Shown here one piece after another: positions 1 through 8,412 of a DNA stretch of 18,196 nucleotides. A model generated the notes under the pieces. That model worked only from the letters and a program-made list of their open reading frames with translations, was not told the DNA's origin and did not search any database. Each line of letters begins with the position of its first letter. Position 1 is the first letter of the stretch. The translations under genes and the position numbers were made by a program. The DNA is from Rhodanobacter sp. UBA5168 (lineage in GTDB: Bacteria > Pseudomonadota > Gammaproteobacteria > Xanthomonadales > Rhodanobacteraceae): NCBI GenBank assembly GCA_002413455.1, contig DHXA01000183.1:1-18196 (forward strand), given 5' to 3'.

Positions 1-1346
<1,346 letters not shown>

Positions 1347-1492
1347 GGTCTGGATTCCGGAAAGGGTTGCGTCAGGACAAACGTGAGGAGGACAGCAGAT
1401 GCCGTCCACCGGGATTGTTTTCAAGATGCCTGCGGTTTGGGGCTGGGTTGCGCTGGCCCCGGCAGGCAGGGTGCGAGTGCATCAGACCGCCC

Positions 1493-1498
1493 ATCATA
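1493..1498 (-). promoter_or_regulatory. Possible -10 box for the elongation factor G gene
   Basis: Read on the minus strand, TATGAT matches the sigma-70 -10 consensus at five of six positions. It lies about 147 nt upstream of the GTG start, which would leave a long untranslated leader. I find no convincing -35 hexamer at 16-18 nt, so this is a weak call made from one motif. The 232-nt gap between the response regulator stop and the EF-G start holds no gene I can support. Confidence 0.25.
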
Positions 1499-1532
1499 AC
1501 CGGCCAGCGGCAAGCCTGCTGGGATCGGTTCA

Positions 1533-1570
1533 GCCGAGGGGTGGCAACGAGGGCACGGATCCCCCTCGGC
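1533..1570 (-). terminator. Strong inverted repeat just after the kinase/regulator operon
   Basis: GCCGAGGGG at 1533-1541 and CCCCTCGGC at 1562-1570 form a perfect 9-bp stem with a 20-nt loop. It begins about 9 nt past the stop codon of the response regulator. It has no U-tract on the minus strand, so it is not a classical intrinsic terminator. It may instead protect the 3' end of the mRNA or mark a Rho-dependent end. The position at the operon end supports a transcript-end role, but this is inference. Confidence 0.4.
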
Positions 1571-1578
1571 GAGGGCCG

Positions 1579-1941
1579 TCAGGCGATGCGCAGGGTAGCC
1601 AGTGCTTCGGTCAGTTGCCTGGAATCGTAGGGCTTCTGCAGGACCTTTTCGTTGCGCCATGCCTCGGGCAGATCCTGGTCGCCGTAGCCGGAGGAGAACA
1701 CAAACGGGATGCCGCGTCGCCGCAGCACCATGGCGACGGGAAAGCTCTGGTCGCCGGCCAGGTTGATGTCGAGAATGGCCAGATCGATCGACGCCGACTC
1801 GGCCAGCTCCAGGCAACGGCTCAGCCGCGCGGCCTTGATCACGTTGTAACCCGATGCCAAGAGGCGATCCTCCAGCATCATCGCCAGCATCATCTCGTCT
1901 TCGGCAAGCAGGATGCAGGGCTGGACGCAATCAGTGGTCAT
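1579..1941 (-). CDS. Single-domain response regulator (CheY-like receiver)
   Basis: This 120-residue protein is a receiver domain with no output domain. Visible landmarks are the acidic pair E14/D15 (LLAEDE), the phospho-acceptor D58 in LAILDINLAG, the switch serines S83/S84 (FVFSSGYG) and the conserved lysine K103 (VLQKPYD). It would take phosphate from a histidine kinase and act by protein-protein contact or as a phosphate sink. Its ATG overlaps the TGA of the upstream kinase by one base (TGATG). That points to translational coupling and makes this kinase its most likely partner. Stand-alone receivers of this kind often accompany HWE kinases and serve as shuttles in relays. The downstream target cannot be read from this window. 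Confidence 0.9.
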   Translation of the reverse strand: MTTDCVQPCILLAEDEMMLAMMLEDRLLASGYNVIKAARLSRCLELAESASIDLAILDINLAGDQSFPVAMVLRRRGIPFVFSSGYGDQDLPEAWRNEKVLQKPYDSRQLTEALATLRIA

Positions 1942-4900
1942 CAGGAAACAACCTCGTCCAGTGGCACATCGATGACGCAGGTAACGCCGTCAGGGGAAAA
2001 TGCGAGCGTCACCTCGCCATCCAGTTCATACGGTACGCCCTCGCCAATCAGGCGAGAACCGAAGCCGCGGCGGGTGGGTGGCGCCACCGTGGGACCACCG
2101 GTTTCCGTCCACTGCAGCAACAGCCACAGACGTTGGTCCTTCATGTGTGTCGTCCAGGTGACGGCAACCCGACCTTCGGGCACCGACAGCGAGCCGTATT
2201 TGCCGGCATTGGTGGCCAATTCGTGCAAGGCCATGCTTATTGCCAGCGCCTGCTTCGACGGCAAGGTGATCTCGTCGCCCTGCAGGCGCATCCGTGCGTC
2301 GTTCATGCGTGAGTCGCTGTCTTGCCGGTAGGGCGCCAGTTCGTTTTTGACGATGCCGGCCAGCGACGCACCGATCCAGGCATCCTGCGCAAGCAGGTTG
2401 TGCGTATGCGACAGCGCCAGCAGCCGGGACAGAAAACTTTCCGCGAAGGCAGGCAGATTCGGTGCGTTGGCGATGGTCTGCTGGGCAATCGCCTGCACCG
2501 TCGCCAGCGTGTTCTTCACCCGATGATTGAGCTCGGCCAGCATCATTTCCGTATATCGTGCCGCGCGCACGCGCTCGGTGATGTCGCGCGCCACCAGCTT
2601 GCCGGCAAACAGCGTGCCGTCCTGGCTGCATACCGGCGAGTAGCTGATCGCCAGCGGTACCGATTCCCCGTCCGGCCGCGTCCAGGTCATCTCGAATTCG
2701 GCAAGCCGCTTGGGCCGCTCGTGGCTGGCAAAAAACTTCCTGGTCTCCTCGGAGGACTCGGACGGCAGCAGGATGCTCAACGGCTGGCCGACCACCTGGT
2801 CGGCCGACAGCCCGAAGATGCGTTCGGCACTGGCGTTCCAGCTGCTGATCCGTTCATCCATCGAGAAGCCGAAGATCGCATCGCGCGAGGAGTTCACGAT
2901 CGCCGCCAGCCGCGCATGCTCGTTGTTCAACCGCTGGCTTTCGGTGATGTCGACGAAGGTCAGCACCACGCCGTCGACCAGGTTGTCGACCGTCAGGTAG
3001 GGCCGCATGCGCAGCAGAAACGTGGGCGCGTCGCCGTCGCCGCGCAAGGTGCGCTCGGTGACCGCCATGTCGAGCAGCACGCGTGCCACGTCGCTTTTCA
3101 GTTCCGGGTAGTTGATGCGCGGCGAGATCTCGGTGATCGGGCGGCCCTTGTCGCCGTCGCGCAGATGGAACAGCTCGGTCATCGCCGGCGTGTAGCTGCG
3201 GATGGTCAGGTCCTTGTCCAGGAACAGCGTGGCGATGTGGGTGCTGTCCAGCAGGTTGCGGATGTCGCTGTTGAGCCGGTTCAGCGCCTCGTTCTTGCTG
3301 TTGAGCTCGACGTTGACGGTCTGCAGCTCCTCGTTGATCGACTGCATCTCCTCAGTGGAGGTTTCCAGCTCCTCGTTGGCGGACTGCAGCTCCTCGTTGA
3401 CCGACTGGTATTCCTCGTTCGCCGATTTCAGGTCCTCGCTGGCCATTTCGTGCAGATCGACCGCGGTATGCAGCTGCGCGCGGGTTTCGCGCAACTCGTC
3501 TTCCAGCGTGCGGACGCGGCCGGGCTCGCCGCCGGATTCGCCGTCGGTCGCCGGGCCGGTCGAGTGCGGTGCAGGTTCCAGCTCATCGAACGCGACCACG
3601 CACATCTCGATCTTGCCGTCGCCTTCGGCGAGCGGCTCCACGATCAGCCGCAGCGAGCGCTCATGCCCGTTGAGCAGCAGCGCGAGCTCTTCGCGGATCA
3701 CTCGCGTGCCGTCGGCGAAGGCCTGCAGCGTGGCGGCATGCACGGCGCCGCGCAGCGGCTTGTCGAGCAGATGGAACAGATTGAGGCTGGCCGCACCGGC
3801 CGATGGCGCGAGGTAACGTCCGGTGTCGCCGCTGAAGCGCAGCACGTCGTGGCTGGCGTTGATCACCACGTAAGCCGGGGACCAGGGTTCCAGTGCCTGG
3901 CGTGCCCGCCGATCGATCAGGTTCTCGCCCTGCTGACGCGCGGTTTGCGTGGCGTGTTCCACAGGGTGACGTCGCATGTTGGGTAGATCCCGTGGCCGTG
4001 TGTCGGCGTCGTCGCGGCGCATGTACAGGCGTTGTTTCTTGTCCCGTTCGGTGAACAGTCGCGCGTTGCGGGCCAGCCGCTCCGAAGTGCCCAGCAGCAG
4101 AAAGCCGCCGGGCCGCAGCGCGTAGTGGAACGACTGCACCAGCCGCTGCTGCAGATCGTTGCCGAGATAGATCAGCAGATTGCGGCAGGAGACCAGATCC
4201 ATCCGCGAGAACGGCGGATCCTTGAGCACGCTGTGCGGCGAGAAGATGCACATCTCGCGGATCTGCTTGACCACGCAGTAATCGTCGCGATCCTTGCTGA
4301 ACCAGCGCTCCAGGCGCTCGGGCGAAATGCCGTTCAACGGTGCCCGGTAACGTCCGGCGCGGGCACGTCCGATCGCCTGATCATCGATGTCGGTGGCGAA
4401 GATCTTTACCTTCAGTCCGTGTTGCGAACCCATCGCCTCGCGCAGCAGGATCGCGATGGAGTAGGCCTCCTCGCCAGTGGCGCAACCAGGCACCCAGACC
4501 CGCAGCACGTCGTCGCCGGCCCGGTCGGCCAGCAGCGCGGGCACCGCGATGGTGCGCAGCGCCTCGAACGCGACCGGATCGCGGAAGAACTCGGTGACGC
4601 CAATCAGGAACTCGCGGAACAGCAGCTCGTGTTCGTTGGGATGCTGGTCCAGGTACTCGATGTAATCGGTGACGGTTTCGGCCTGCACCACCAGCATGCG
4701 CCGCTGGATGCGCCGCATCAGGGTCTTTTCCTTGTACTGGCTGAAGTCGTGGCCGACCTCGGCATGCAGCAGCCCGCAGATGGTTTTCAGGTGTGCGGCC
4801 AGGTCGCCGCGCACGCCATCGGAACCCTGCTTGCGCTGCGCCGCATGCATCTGTTTCTGATAGGCGAGCAGTCGCGCTGGCATGTCGGACACCGGCAGCA

Positions 4901-5501
4901 CGGCGTCGACCAGCCCGGTGGCCACCGCATTGGCCGGCATGCCGGTCATTGCCTCGTGGTCGAAGCCCGATTGCGCCAGCGCCAGTCCACCGTGATCCTT
5001 TACCGCGCGCAATCCCTGCGCACCATCGCTGCCGGTGCCGGCCAGCACCACGCACACAGCGCAATCGCCCTGGTCTTCGGCCAGTGAAGTAAAGAAGGTG
5101 TTGATCGGCCAGCGATGCTCGCGCGGGGGCGCCGGCTTGCTCACCTGCAGAACGCTGTTTTCAACGGTGAGGGTGGCGTTGGGTGGAATCACGTAGATGT
5201 GCCGCGGCTCGACCCGCATGCCATGCGCTGCCTCGATCACCGGCATGCTGGTGTTGCGACCGACCAACTCGGCCAGCAGGCTGGTGTGATCGGGCGCCAG
5301 ATGCTGCACCAGTACGAAGGCCAGCTGGCCGCTATCCACCGGCATATGCGCGAAGAACGCCTTGAACGCTTCCAGCCCGCCAGCCGATGCGCCGATGCCG
5401 ACGATCATGGGGTGGGTCGATGTTGGCCTGCCAGCTTTCACAGATGCGCCTTTCTTGCCGGCGGCGACGGGAGTGGACACTGGCTTTGTCTGCGATGGCA
5501 T
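1941..5501 (-). CDS. CheB-CheR-PAS-HWE hybrid histidine kinase
   Basis: This protein of about 1186 residues joins chemotaxis-type methylesterase and methyltransferase domains to a sensor kinase. The CheB domain (about 32-215) has its catalytic triad S39 (GIGASAGG), H67 (VQHL) and D159 (GTGSDG), but no receiver domain before it. CheR follows (about 230-500), with the SAM-binding VPGCATGEEAYS near residue 335 and ATDIDD after it. Then come a PAS-like segment, a heptad-rich coiled coil (about 664-745, NEELQS-type repeats) and two PAS domains. The HWE kinase has phospho-acceptor H993 (ELNHRVKN), an N-box (HELATNAGKYG) and the family's W-x-E in LQWTETGG. I chose ATG 5501 (MPSQTKP) because the CheB fold begins 30 residues later. 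The open frame runs further upstream, but that stretch overlaps the neighbouring gene and has no recognisable domain. No cheA, cheW or chemoreceptor is nearby, so the role is more likely sensory or stress signalling than classical chemotaxis. The cytoplasm is the probable location because no membrane segment is visible. Confidence 0.93.
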   Translation of the reverse strand: MPSQTKPVSTPVAAGKKGASVKAGRPTSTHPMIVGIGASAGGLEAFKAFFAHMPVDSGQLAFVLVQHLAPDHTSLLAELVGRNTSMPVIEAAHGMRVEPRHIYVIPPNATLTVENSVLQVSKPAPPREHRWPINTFFTSLAEDQGDCAVCVVLAGTGSDGAQGLRAVKDHGGLALAQSGFDHEAMTGMPANAVATGLVDAVLPVSDMPARLLAYQKQMHAAQRKQGSDGVRGDLAAHLKTICGLLHAEVGHDFSQYKEKTLMRRIQRRMLVVQAETVTDYIEYLDQHPNEHELLFREFLIGVTEFFRDPVAFEALRTIAVPALLADRAGDDVLRVWVPGCATGEEAYSIAILLREAMGSQHGLKVKIFATDIDDQAIGRARAGRYRAPLNGISPERLERWFSKDRDDYCVVKQIREMCIFSPHSVLKDPPFSRMDLVSCRNLLIYLGNDLQQRLVQSFHYALRPGGFLLLGTSERLARNARLFTERDKKQRLYMRRDDADTRPRDLPNMRRHPVEHATQTARQQGENLIDRRARQALEPWSPAYVVINASHDVLRFSGDTGRYLAPSAGAASLNLFHLLDKPLRGAVHAATLQAFADGTRVIREELALLLNGHERSLRLIVEPLAEGDGKIEMCVVAFDELEPAPHSTGPATDGESGGEPGRVRTLEDELRETRAQLHTAVDLHEMASEDLKSANEEYQSVNEELQSANEELETSTEEMQSINEELQTVNVELNSKNEALNRLNSDIRNLLDSTHIATLFLDKDLTIRSYTPAMTELFHLRDGDKGRPITEISPRINYPELKSDVARVLLDMAVTERTLRGDGDAPTFLLRMRPYLTVDNLVDGVVLTFVDITESQRLNNEHARLAAIVNSSRDAIFGFSMDERISSWNASAERIFGLSADQVVGQPLSILLPSESSEETRKFFASHERPKRLAEFEMTWTRPDGESVPLAISYSPVCSQDGTLFAGKLVARDITERVRAARYTEMMLAELNHRVKNTLATVQAIAQQTIANAPNLPAFAESFLSRLLALSHTHNLLAQDAWIGASLAGIVKNELAPYRQDSDSRMNDARMRLQGDEITLPSKQALAISMALHELATNAGKYGSLSVPEGRVAVTWTTHMKDQRLWLLLQWTETGGPTVAPPTRRGFGSRLIGEGVPYELDGEVTLAFSPDGVTCVIDVPLDEVVS

Positions 5502-5638
5502 GGGTACAGCCCGAAACCCAGGCGGGCCTGGATGAAACTGCAGCATAGCGCGCATTGCCGGGCAGCCCAGTGACTGCCGACGAGCCTGCACGTTGAGACA
5601 ACGCGATGGACTAGCGATCGCTCGCGGATATTTCCAGG

Positions 5639-6307
5639 TCAGCCATCGGTCGCGATCAGCAGATCTTCGTGGAACGCGCCAAACGGCTCCGACGGATGTG
5701 CGATCTGGATCTCCAGTATCCACAGACCGCTGGAAGGCGCGGCTTCCATGTCGCCAAGATTGCCACCCTGGTGGATCGAATGCGGGTAGTCGCCGACCCG
5801 GTGGCCCTTGATCGCGTGATTGAGCCGCCAGCCCATCGCTTCGGCGCGTTCGCCGGCAAATGCGTAGAGCGCCTGACCACTCAAACGCTGCGTGCGCCAT
5901 GCGCTGGCCACCTCGTCGAACAGCGTGCGAGCCGCATCCGCGCAGGCTTGTTTCTCCGGCGCGTGTCCTACCACCAAGGTGTCGCCCACGTCGCCTTCGT
6001 GGCCATCGAATACCAGCCCGAGGTCGATGAAGTAACTGTCGTTCTCGCCCAGGCGCACGCTCGGATCGGAACGTTGCCGGTATGTCTTGGTGGTGTTCGC
6101 GCCGATGCGGATCAACACCGGATGCCACAGCCGCTCGACGCCCAGTTCGCGGAACACTTCGATCGCTGCGAGCTTCGCCTCGTCTTCGTTGATGCCCGGA
6201 TGCATGTGCTGGCGAATGCCGTCCAATGCGGCCCAGGTGCGCTCGCGAGCGCGTTGCATCAGGGCAGGGTCGAAACGTTCGCCGACCGCTTCGCGGGTGG
6301 GGTGCAT
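5639..6307 (-). CDS. Compact M24-fold metallopeptidase-like protein
   Basis: The 222-residue product has the pita-bread fold of methionine aminopeptidase and Xaa-Pro peptidase. All five expected metal ligands can be placed: D95 and D106 (DLGLVFDGHEGD, spaced 11 as in methionine aminopeptidase), H176 (GHRVGDYPH), E199 (WILEIQI) and E214 (FHEDLL). It lacks the N-terminal domain of creatinase/prolidase enzymes. Its surrounding motifs differ from true MetAP (GHRVG for GHGIG), so I would not name a substrate. The ATG at 6307 (MHPTREAV) is 17 nt behind the stop of the upstream membrane-protein gene, which suggests one operon. The ribosome site is unclear, so the start could be slightly off. A cytoplasmic hydrolase is the likely role, but a non-peptidase M24 activity cannot be excluded. 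Confidence 0.85.
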   Translation of the reverse strand: MHPTREAVGERFDPALMQRARERTWAALDGIRQHMHPGINEDEAKLAAIEVFRELGVERLWHPVLIRIGANTTKTYRQRSDPSVRLGENDSYFIDLGLVFDGHEGDVGDTLVVGHAPEKQACADAARTLFDEVASAWRTQRLSGQALYAFAGERAEAMGWRLNHAIKGHRVGDYPHSIHQGGNLGDMEAAPSSGLWILEIQIAHPSEPFGAFHEDLLIATDG

Positions 6308-6324
6308 CGGGTGTGCGGCGGTGA

Positions 6325-6681
6325 TCAGGACAACAGGACCAGCGCCAGCCCGACCGCGGCCGGCAATGCCTGGATCCACAGAATCTTCCGGCTTGCGGTC
6401 AGCCCGCCGAAGATGCCGGCAACCAGCACGCAGCCGAGAAAGAACACCTTCACGCCGAAGCCGGCGCTGCCGAGACACAGTCCCCAGATCAGTCCGGCGG
6501 CGAGGAAGCCGTTGTAGAGGCCCTGATTGGCGGCGAGCGCTTTCGATTGTTCGGCAAATTCCGCGCTGAGGCCGAACGCGCGGCGGCCCGAGGGTCGGGT
6601 CCACAGGAACATTTCCAGGATCAGAAACCACAGGTGCAGCAGCGCGATGGCGGCGACCACGATATTCGCGACAGTGGACAT
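6325..6681 (-). CDS. Small four-helix membrane protein, DUF1304-like
   Basis: This is a 118-residue integral membrane protein. Four hydrophobic segments are visible: about 6-26 (IVVAAIALLHLWFLILEMFLW), about 55-70 (GLYNGFLAAGLIWGL), about 74-92 and about 100-118. The loop WTRPSGRRAFGLSAEFAEQSKALAANQGLYNGFLA matches my memory of the DUF1304 family, which has no established function. The ATG at 6681 has a good ribosome site (GAGGGG on the minus strand) about 7 nt upstream, which decides the start over the longer open frame. It is followed after 17 nt by the M24 gene, so the two are probably co-transcribed. A functional link between them is not evident. Confidence 0.85.
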   Translation of the reverse strand: MSTVANIVVAAIALLHLWFLILEMFLWTRPSGRRAFGLSAEFAEQSKALAANQGLYNGFLAAGLIWGLCLGSAGFGVKVFFLGCVLVAGIFGGLTASRKILWIQALPAAVGLALVLLS

Positions 6682-6710
6682 GACGGTTCCCCTCGGATGG
6701 CGACCGGCGG

Positions 6711-6763
6711 CGCCTCGCCTGCGGAGTGTCGCAGCCGTCTGGGCCGATCGCAAACGCGAGGCG
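6711..6763. other. Nested inverted repeats between the desaturase and DUF1304 genes
   Basis: CGCCTCGC (6711-6718) pairs with GCGAGGCG (6756-6763). Inside it CTGCG (6719-6723) pairs with CGCAG (6730-6734), stacked directly on the outer arm. No U-tract follows in either direction. It sits in the 133-nt gap after the desaturase stop and upstream of the DUF1304 ribosome site. It could act as a weak Rho-type end or a leader structure, or it could be chance in GC-rich DNA. Confidence 0.3.
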
Positions 6764-6814
6764 ACAGGCGCTGCAGCGTCTGCCGCATCCGGCTTGTCGT
6801 TCGCGCGAGCGGAA

Positions 6815-7987
6815 TCAGCCGGGTAGTGCGGAAACGGCTGTCAGCGCGGCAACGGCACGCGTTTCGGGTCGGCCCAGTGCCCGCAGCAACCGATAGTGCG
6901 AGGCGATGCCCGCACCGAACGTGCGGTGTTCGCGATAGGTCACGCCGAACTCGCGGCAGGTGTCTTCCACCACGCGGGCGACCAGCGGGTAGTGCACGTG
7001 CGAGATGCGCGGGAACAGGTGGTGCTCGACCTGGAAATTCAGGCCGCCGATCAGCCAGCTCAGCACGCGGTTGCCTCGGGCGAAGTCCACCGTGGTCTCC
7101 AGCTGATGGACCGCCCACGGCGTAGCCATCTGCAGGCCGGTTTCATCCGGCAGCGGAAACGCCGCCTCTTCCACGACGTGTGCCATCTGGAACACCAGCG
7201 CCAGCAGCACGCCGGCGACGGCCGAGACGAGCGCATAGAACAGCAGCACGCTGCCGATCGAGTGGACGACCAGCGGCACGCCGAACGCGAGGCCGAAGAA
7301 CACCAGCTTGCCGATCACGAACCCGGCCAGGTCCCAGCCCTTCGGGCGAACGAACGGGCGCTCGCCGACGGTGCCGGTGAGCATGTCGCGGAAGTCGCCG
7401 TAGAGGTGCCAGCGGATGGCGGTGACGCCATACAGCGGCCACAGGTAGATGTGCTGCCAGCGATGCCACGGCCGGCGCGGCTGCTGCGGTGACAGCCGAC
7501 CCAGTACACCGAGGTCGATGTCGCTGTCGTGGCCGGCCACGTTGACCCAGGTGTGATGGAAACGCGCGTGTTTCCACTGCCAGATGTATGAGCTGCCGCC
7601 GACCAGATCCAGCGTCAGCGCCATCAGCCGGTTGATTCCACGCCGCTGCGAATACGCCTGATGGCCGCCGTCGTGCATGATGTTGAAACCGATCCCCGCC
7701 ATCGCCGTGCCGAGTACCATGGCCAGCGACAACCCCTGCCACCACGTGACGGCGAAGAACACCAGCGCGACATAGGCCAGCACGAACGTGGCGAGGATGA
7801 TCGCGGTCTTCAGGTACATCTGCGCGCTGTCGCGCTGGCGGGTGCCGCTCCGCTTGAACTCGGCCTCGACGCGCCGGCGCAGCTCGCGATGAAACGAGTT
7901 GTCGCCGCTGAACTTCAACCGCTCGACGTGGGCATCGTGCGACGGAGCGGCAACAGAATTCCCGCGATGTGATGAATCGAGGGACAT
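6815..7987 (-). CDS. Membrane fatty-acid desaturase (acyl-lipid/acyl-CoA type)
   Basis: The 390-residue protein carries the three histidine boxes that bind the di-iron centre of membrane desaturases: HDGGH from H105, HARFHH at H140-H145, and QVEHH with H322/H323. The third box starts with Q, as in front-end and linoleoyl-CoA-like desaturases, but no cytochrome b5 domain is fused. Hydrophobic pairs lie around residues 60-100 and 210-270. Such enzymes use O2 and an electron donor to place a cis double bond in a fatty acyl chain and so tune membrane fluidity. I placed the start at ATG 7987 (MSLDSSHRG), with an AGG about 10 nt upstream; the longer open frame upstream has no desaturase features. 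No dedicated ferredoxin or reductase is adjacent, so the electron donor must be elsewhere. Regiospecificity cannot be told from sequence alone. Confidence 0.92.
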   Translation of the reverse strand: MSLDSSHRGNSVAAPSHDAHVERLKFSGDNSFHRELRRRVEAEFKRSGTRQRDSAQMYLKTAIILATFVLAYVALVFFAVTWWQGLSLAMVLGTAMAGIGFNIMHDGGHQAYSQRRGINRLMALTLDLVGGSSYIWQWKHARFHHTWVNVAGHDSDIDLGVLGRLSPQQPRRPWHRWQHIYLWPLYGVTAIRWHLYGDFRDMLTGTVGERPFVRPKGWDLAGFVIGKLVFFGLAFGVPLVVHSIGSVLLFYALVSAVAGVLLALVFQMAHVVEEAAFPLPDETGLQMATPWAVHQLETTVDFARGNRVLSWLIGGLNFQVEHHLFPRISHVHYPLVARVVEDTCREFGVTYREHRTFGAGIASHYRLLRALGRPETRAVAALTAVSALPG

Positions 7988-8136
7988 GGCATCGCCTGGT
8001 GAAAGATCAGCTGTGCATGTTACGCGATCGAAGGCCGCCGAATGAGATTGCTCCGCCAACCCATTCCATCCGCGCCCTTTGCGCCGCTCAGGCTCGACGC
8101 ATGGCAGGGACTCTGGAAGACCCGCGCCAGCTGGCC

Positions 8137-8166
8137 GCCTGCAAATTTCAGGCAGTTTGTGACAAA
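8137..8166. promoter_or_regulatory. Candidate operator: two adjacent dyads
   Basis: GCCTGCAAATTTCAGGC at 8137-8153 is a 17-bp near-palindrome with 7 of 8 base pairs symmetrical around a central A. Two bases on, TTTGTGACAAA at 8156-8166 is a perfect 11-bp palindrome. Both stand out as AT-centred symmetry in GC-rich surroundings. They lie about 150 nt upstream of the desaturase and 250 nt upstream of the GGDEF-EAL gene. A binding site for a dimeric repressor or activator is plausible. I do not recognise the regulator. Confidence 0.4.
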
Positions 8167-8328
8167 GCCCGCGTGCCGGATTTTCCCGTGTCCGCCGAAT
8201 GCGCCGAATAGTTCGTGGCTTGAACGAGTCCATCATCTGCGCCAGAACGGCGCCGCTCACAGGATCATCCCTTTGCTCGGGCGGTGAGCCGTAGATGAAC
8301 GCCAAGGCAGCGCGCATAGGCGATGGAC

Positions 8329-8345
8329 GTCACAGTAATCGTGAC
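8329..8345. promoter_or_regulatory. Dyad GTCAC-N7-GTGAC upstream of the GGDEF-EAL gene
   Basis: GTCAC (8329-8333) and GTGAC (8341-8345) are perfect inverted half-sites around AGTAATC, 68 nt before the chosen start. The half-site order is opposite to a CRP/Clp site (TGTGA-N6-TCACA), so it is not called as one. It could be an operator for this gene. Confidence 0.3.
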
Positions 8346-8360
8346 CGCAGGAATCGTAAA

Positions 8361-8377
8361 GCCTGTCTGGAACAGGC
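8361..8377 (+). other. Leader hairpin before the GGDEF-EAL start
   Basis: GCCTGT (8361-8366) and ACAGGC (8372-8377) form a perfect 6-bp stem with loop CTGGA, ending 35 nt before the ATG. It would fold in the mRNA leader if transcription begins upstream. No riboswitch class is recognised. Confidence 0.3.
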
Positions 8378-8412
8378 GTTGCATGCCTTTGGGTGTATCA
8401 CCAGGGAACATC

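Larger units (their letters stand above)
7988..8412. other. Divergent intergenic region, no gene supported
   Basis: This 425-nt gap separates the divergent desaturase and GGDEF-EAL genes and must hold both promoters. Open frames within it carry no recognisable protein features. It contains four dyad elements (8137-8153, 8156-8166, 8329-8345 and a 8361-8377 hairpin). I could not assign a convincing -35/-10 pair on either strand. Confidence 0.6.

Noticed and set aside
1385..2331. Plus-strand ORF from ATG 1399 with an apparently perfect ribosome site (AGGAGG at 1385-1390)
   Set aside because: It runs antisense through the response regulator and kinase, has no domain, and the rest of the frame looks like an antisense shadow. 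The site is probably chance.
5502..6128. N-terminal extension of the CheB-CheR kinase open frame to 6128
   Set aside because: It overlaps the M24 gene in another frame, has no domain, and the CheB fold starts just after ATG 5501.
8329..8345. CRP/Clp binding site
   Set aside because: Half-sites run in the wrong order (GTCAC...GTGAC rather than TGTGA...TCACA) and the spacer is 7, not 6.
8323..8412. 30-residue N-terminal extension of the GGDEF-EAL protein from 8323
   Set aside because: There is no ribosome site at 8323, the extension contains the leader hairpin, and AGGGA precedes ATG 8413.
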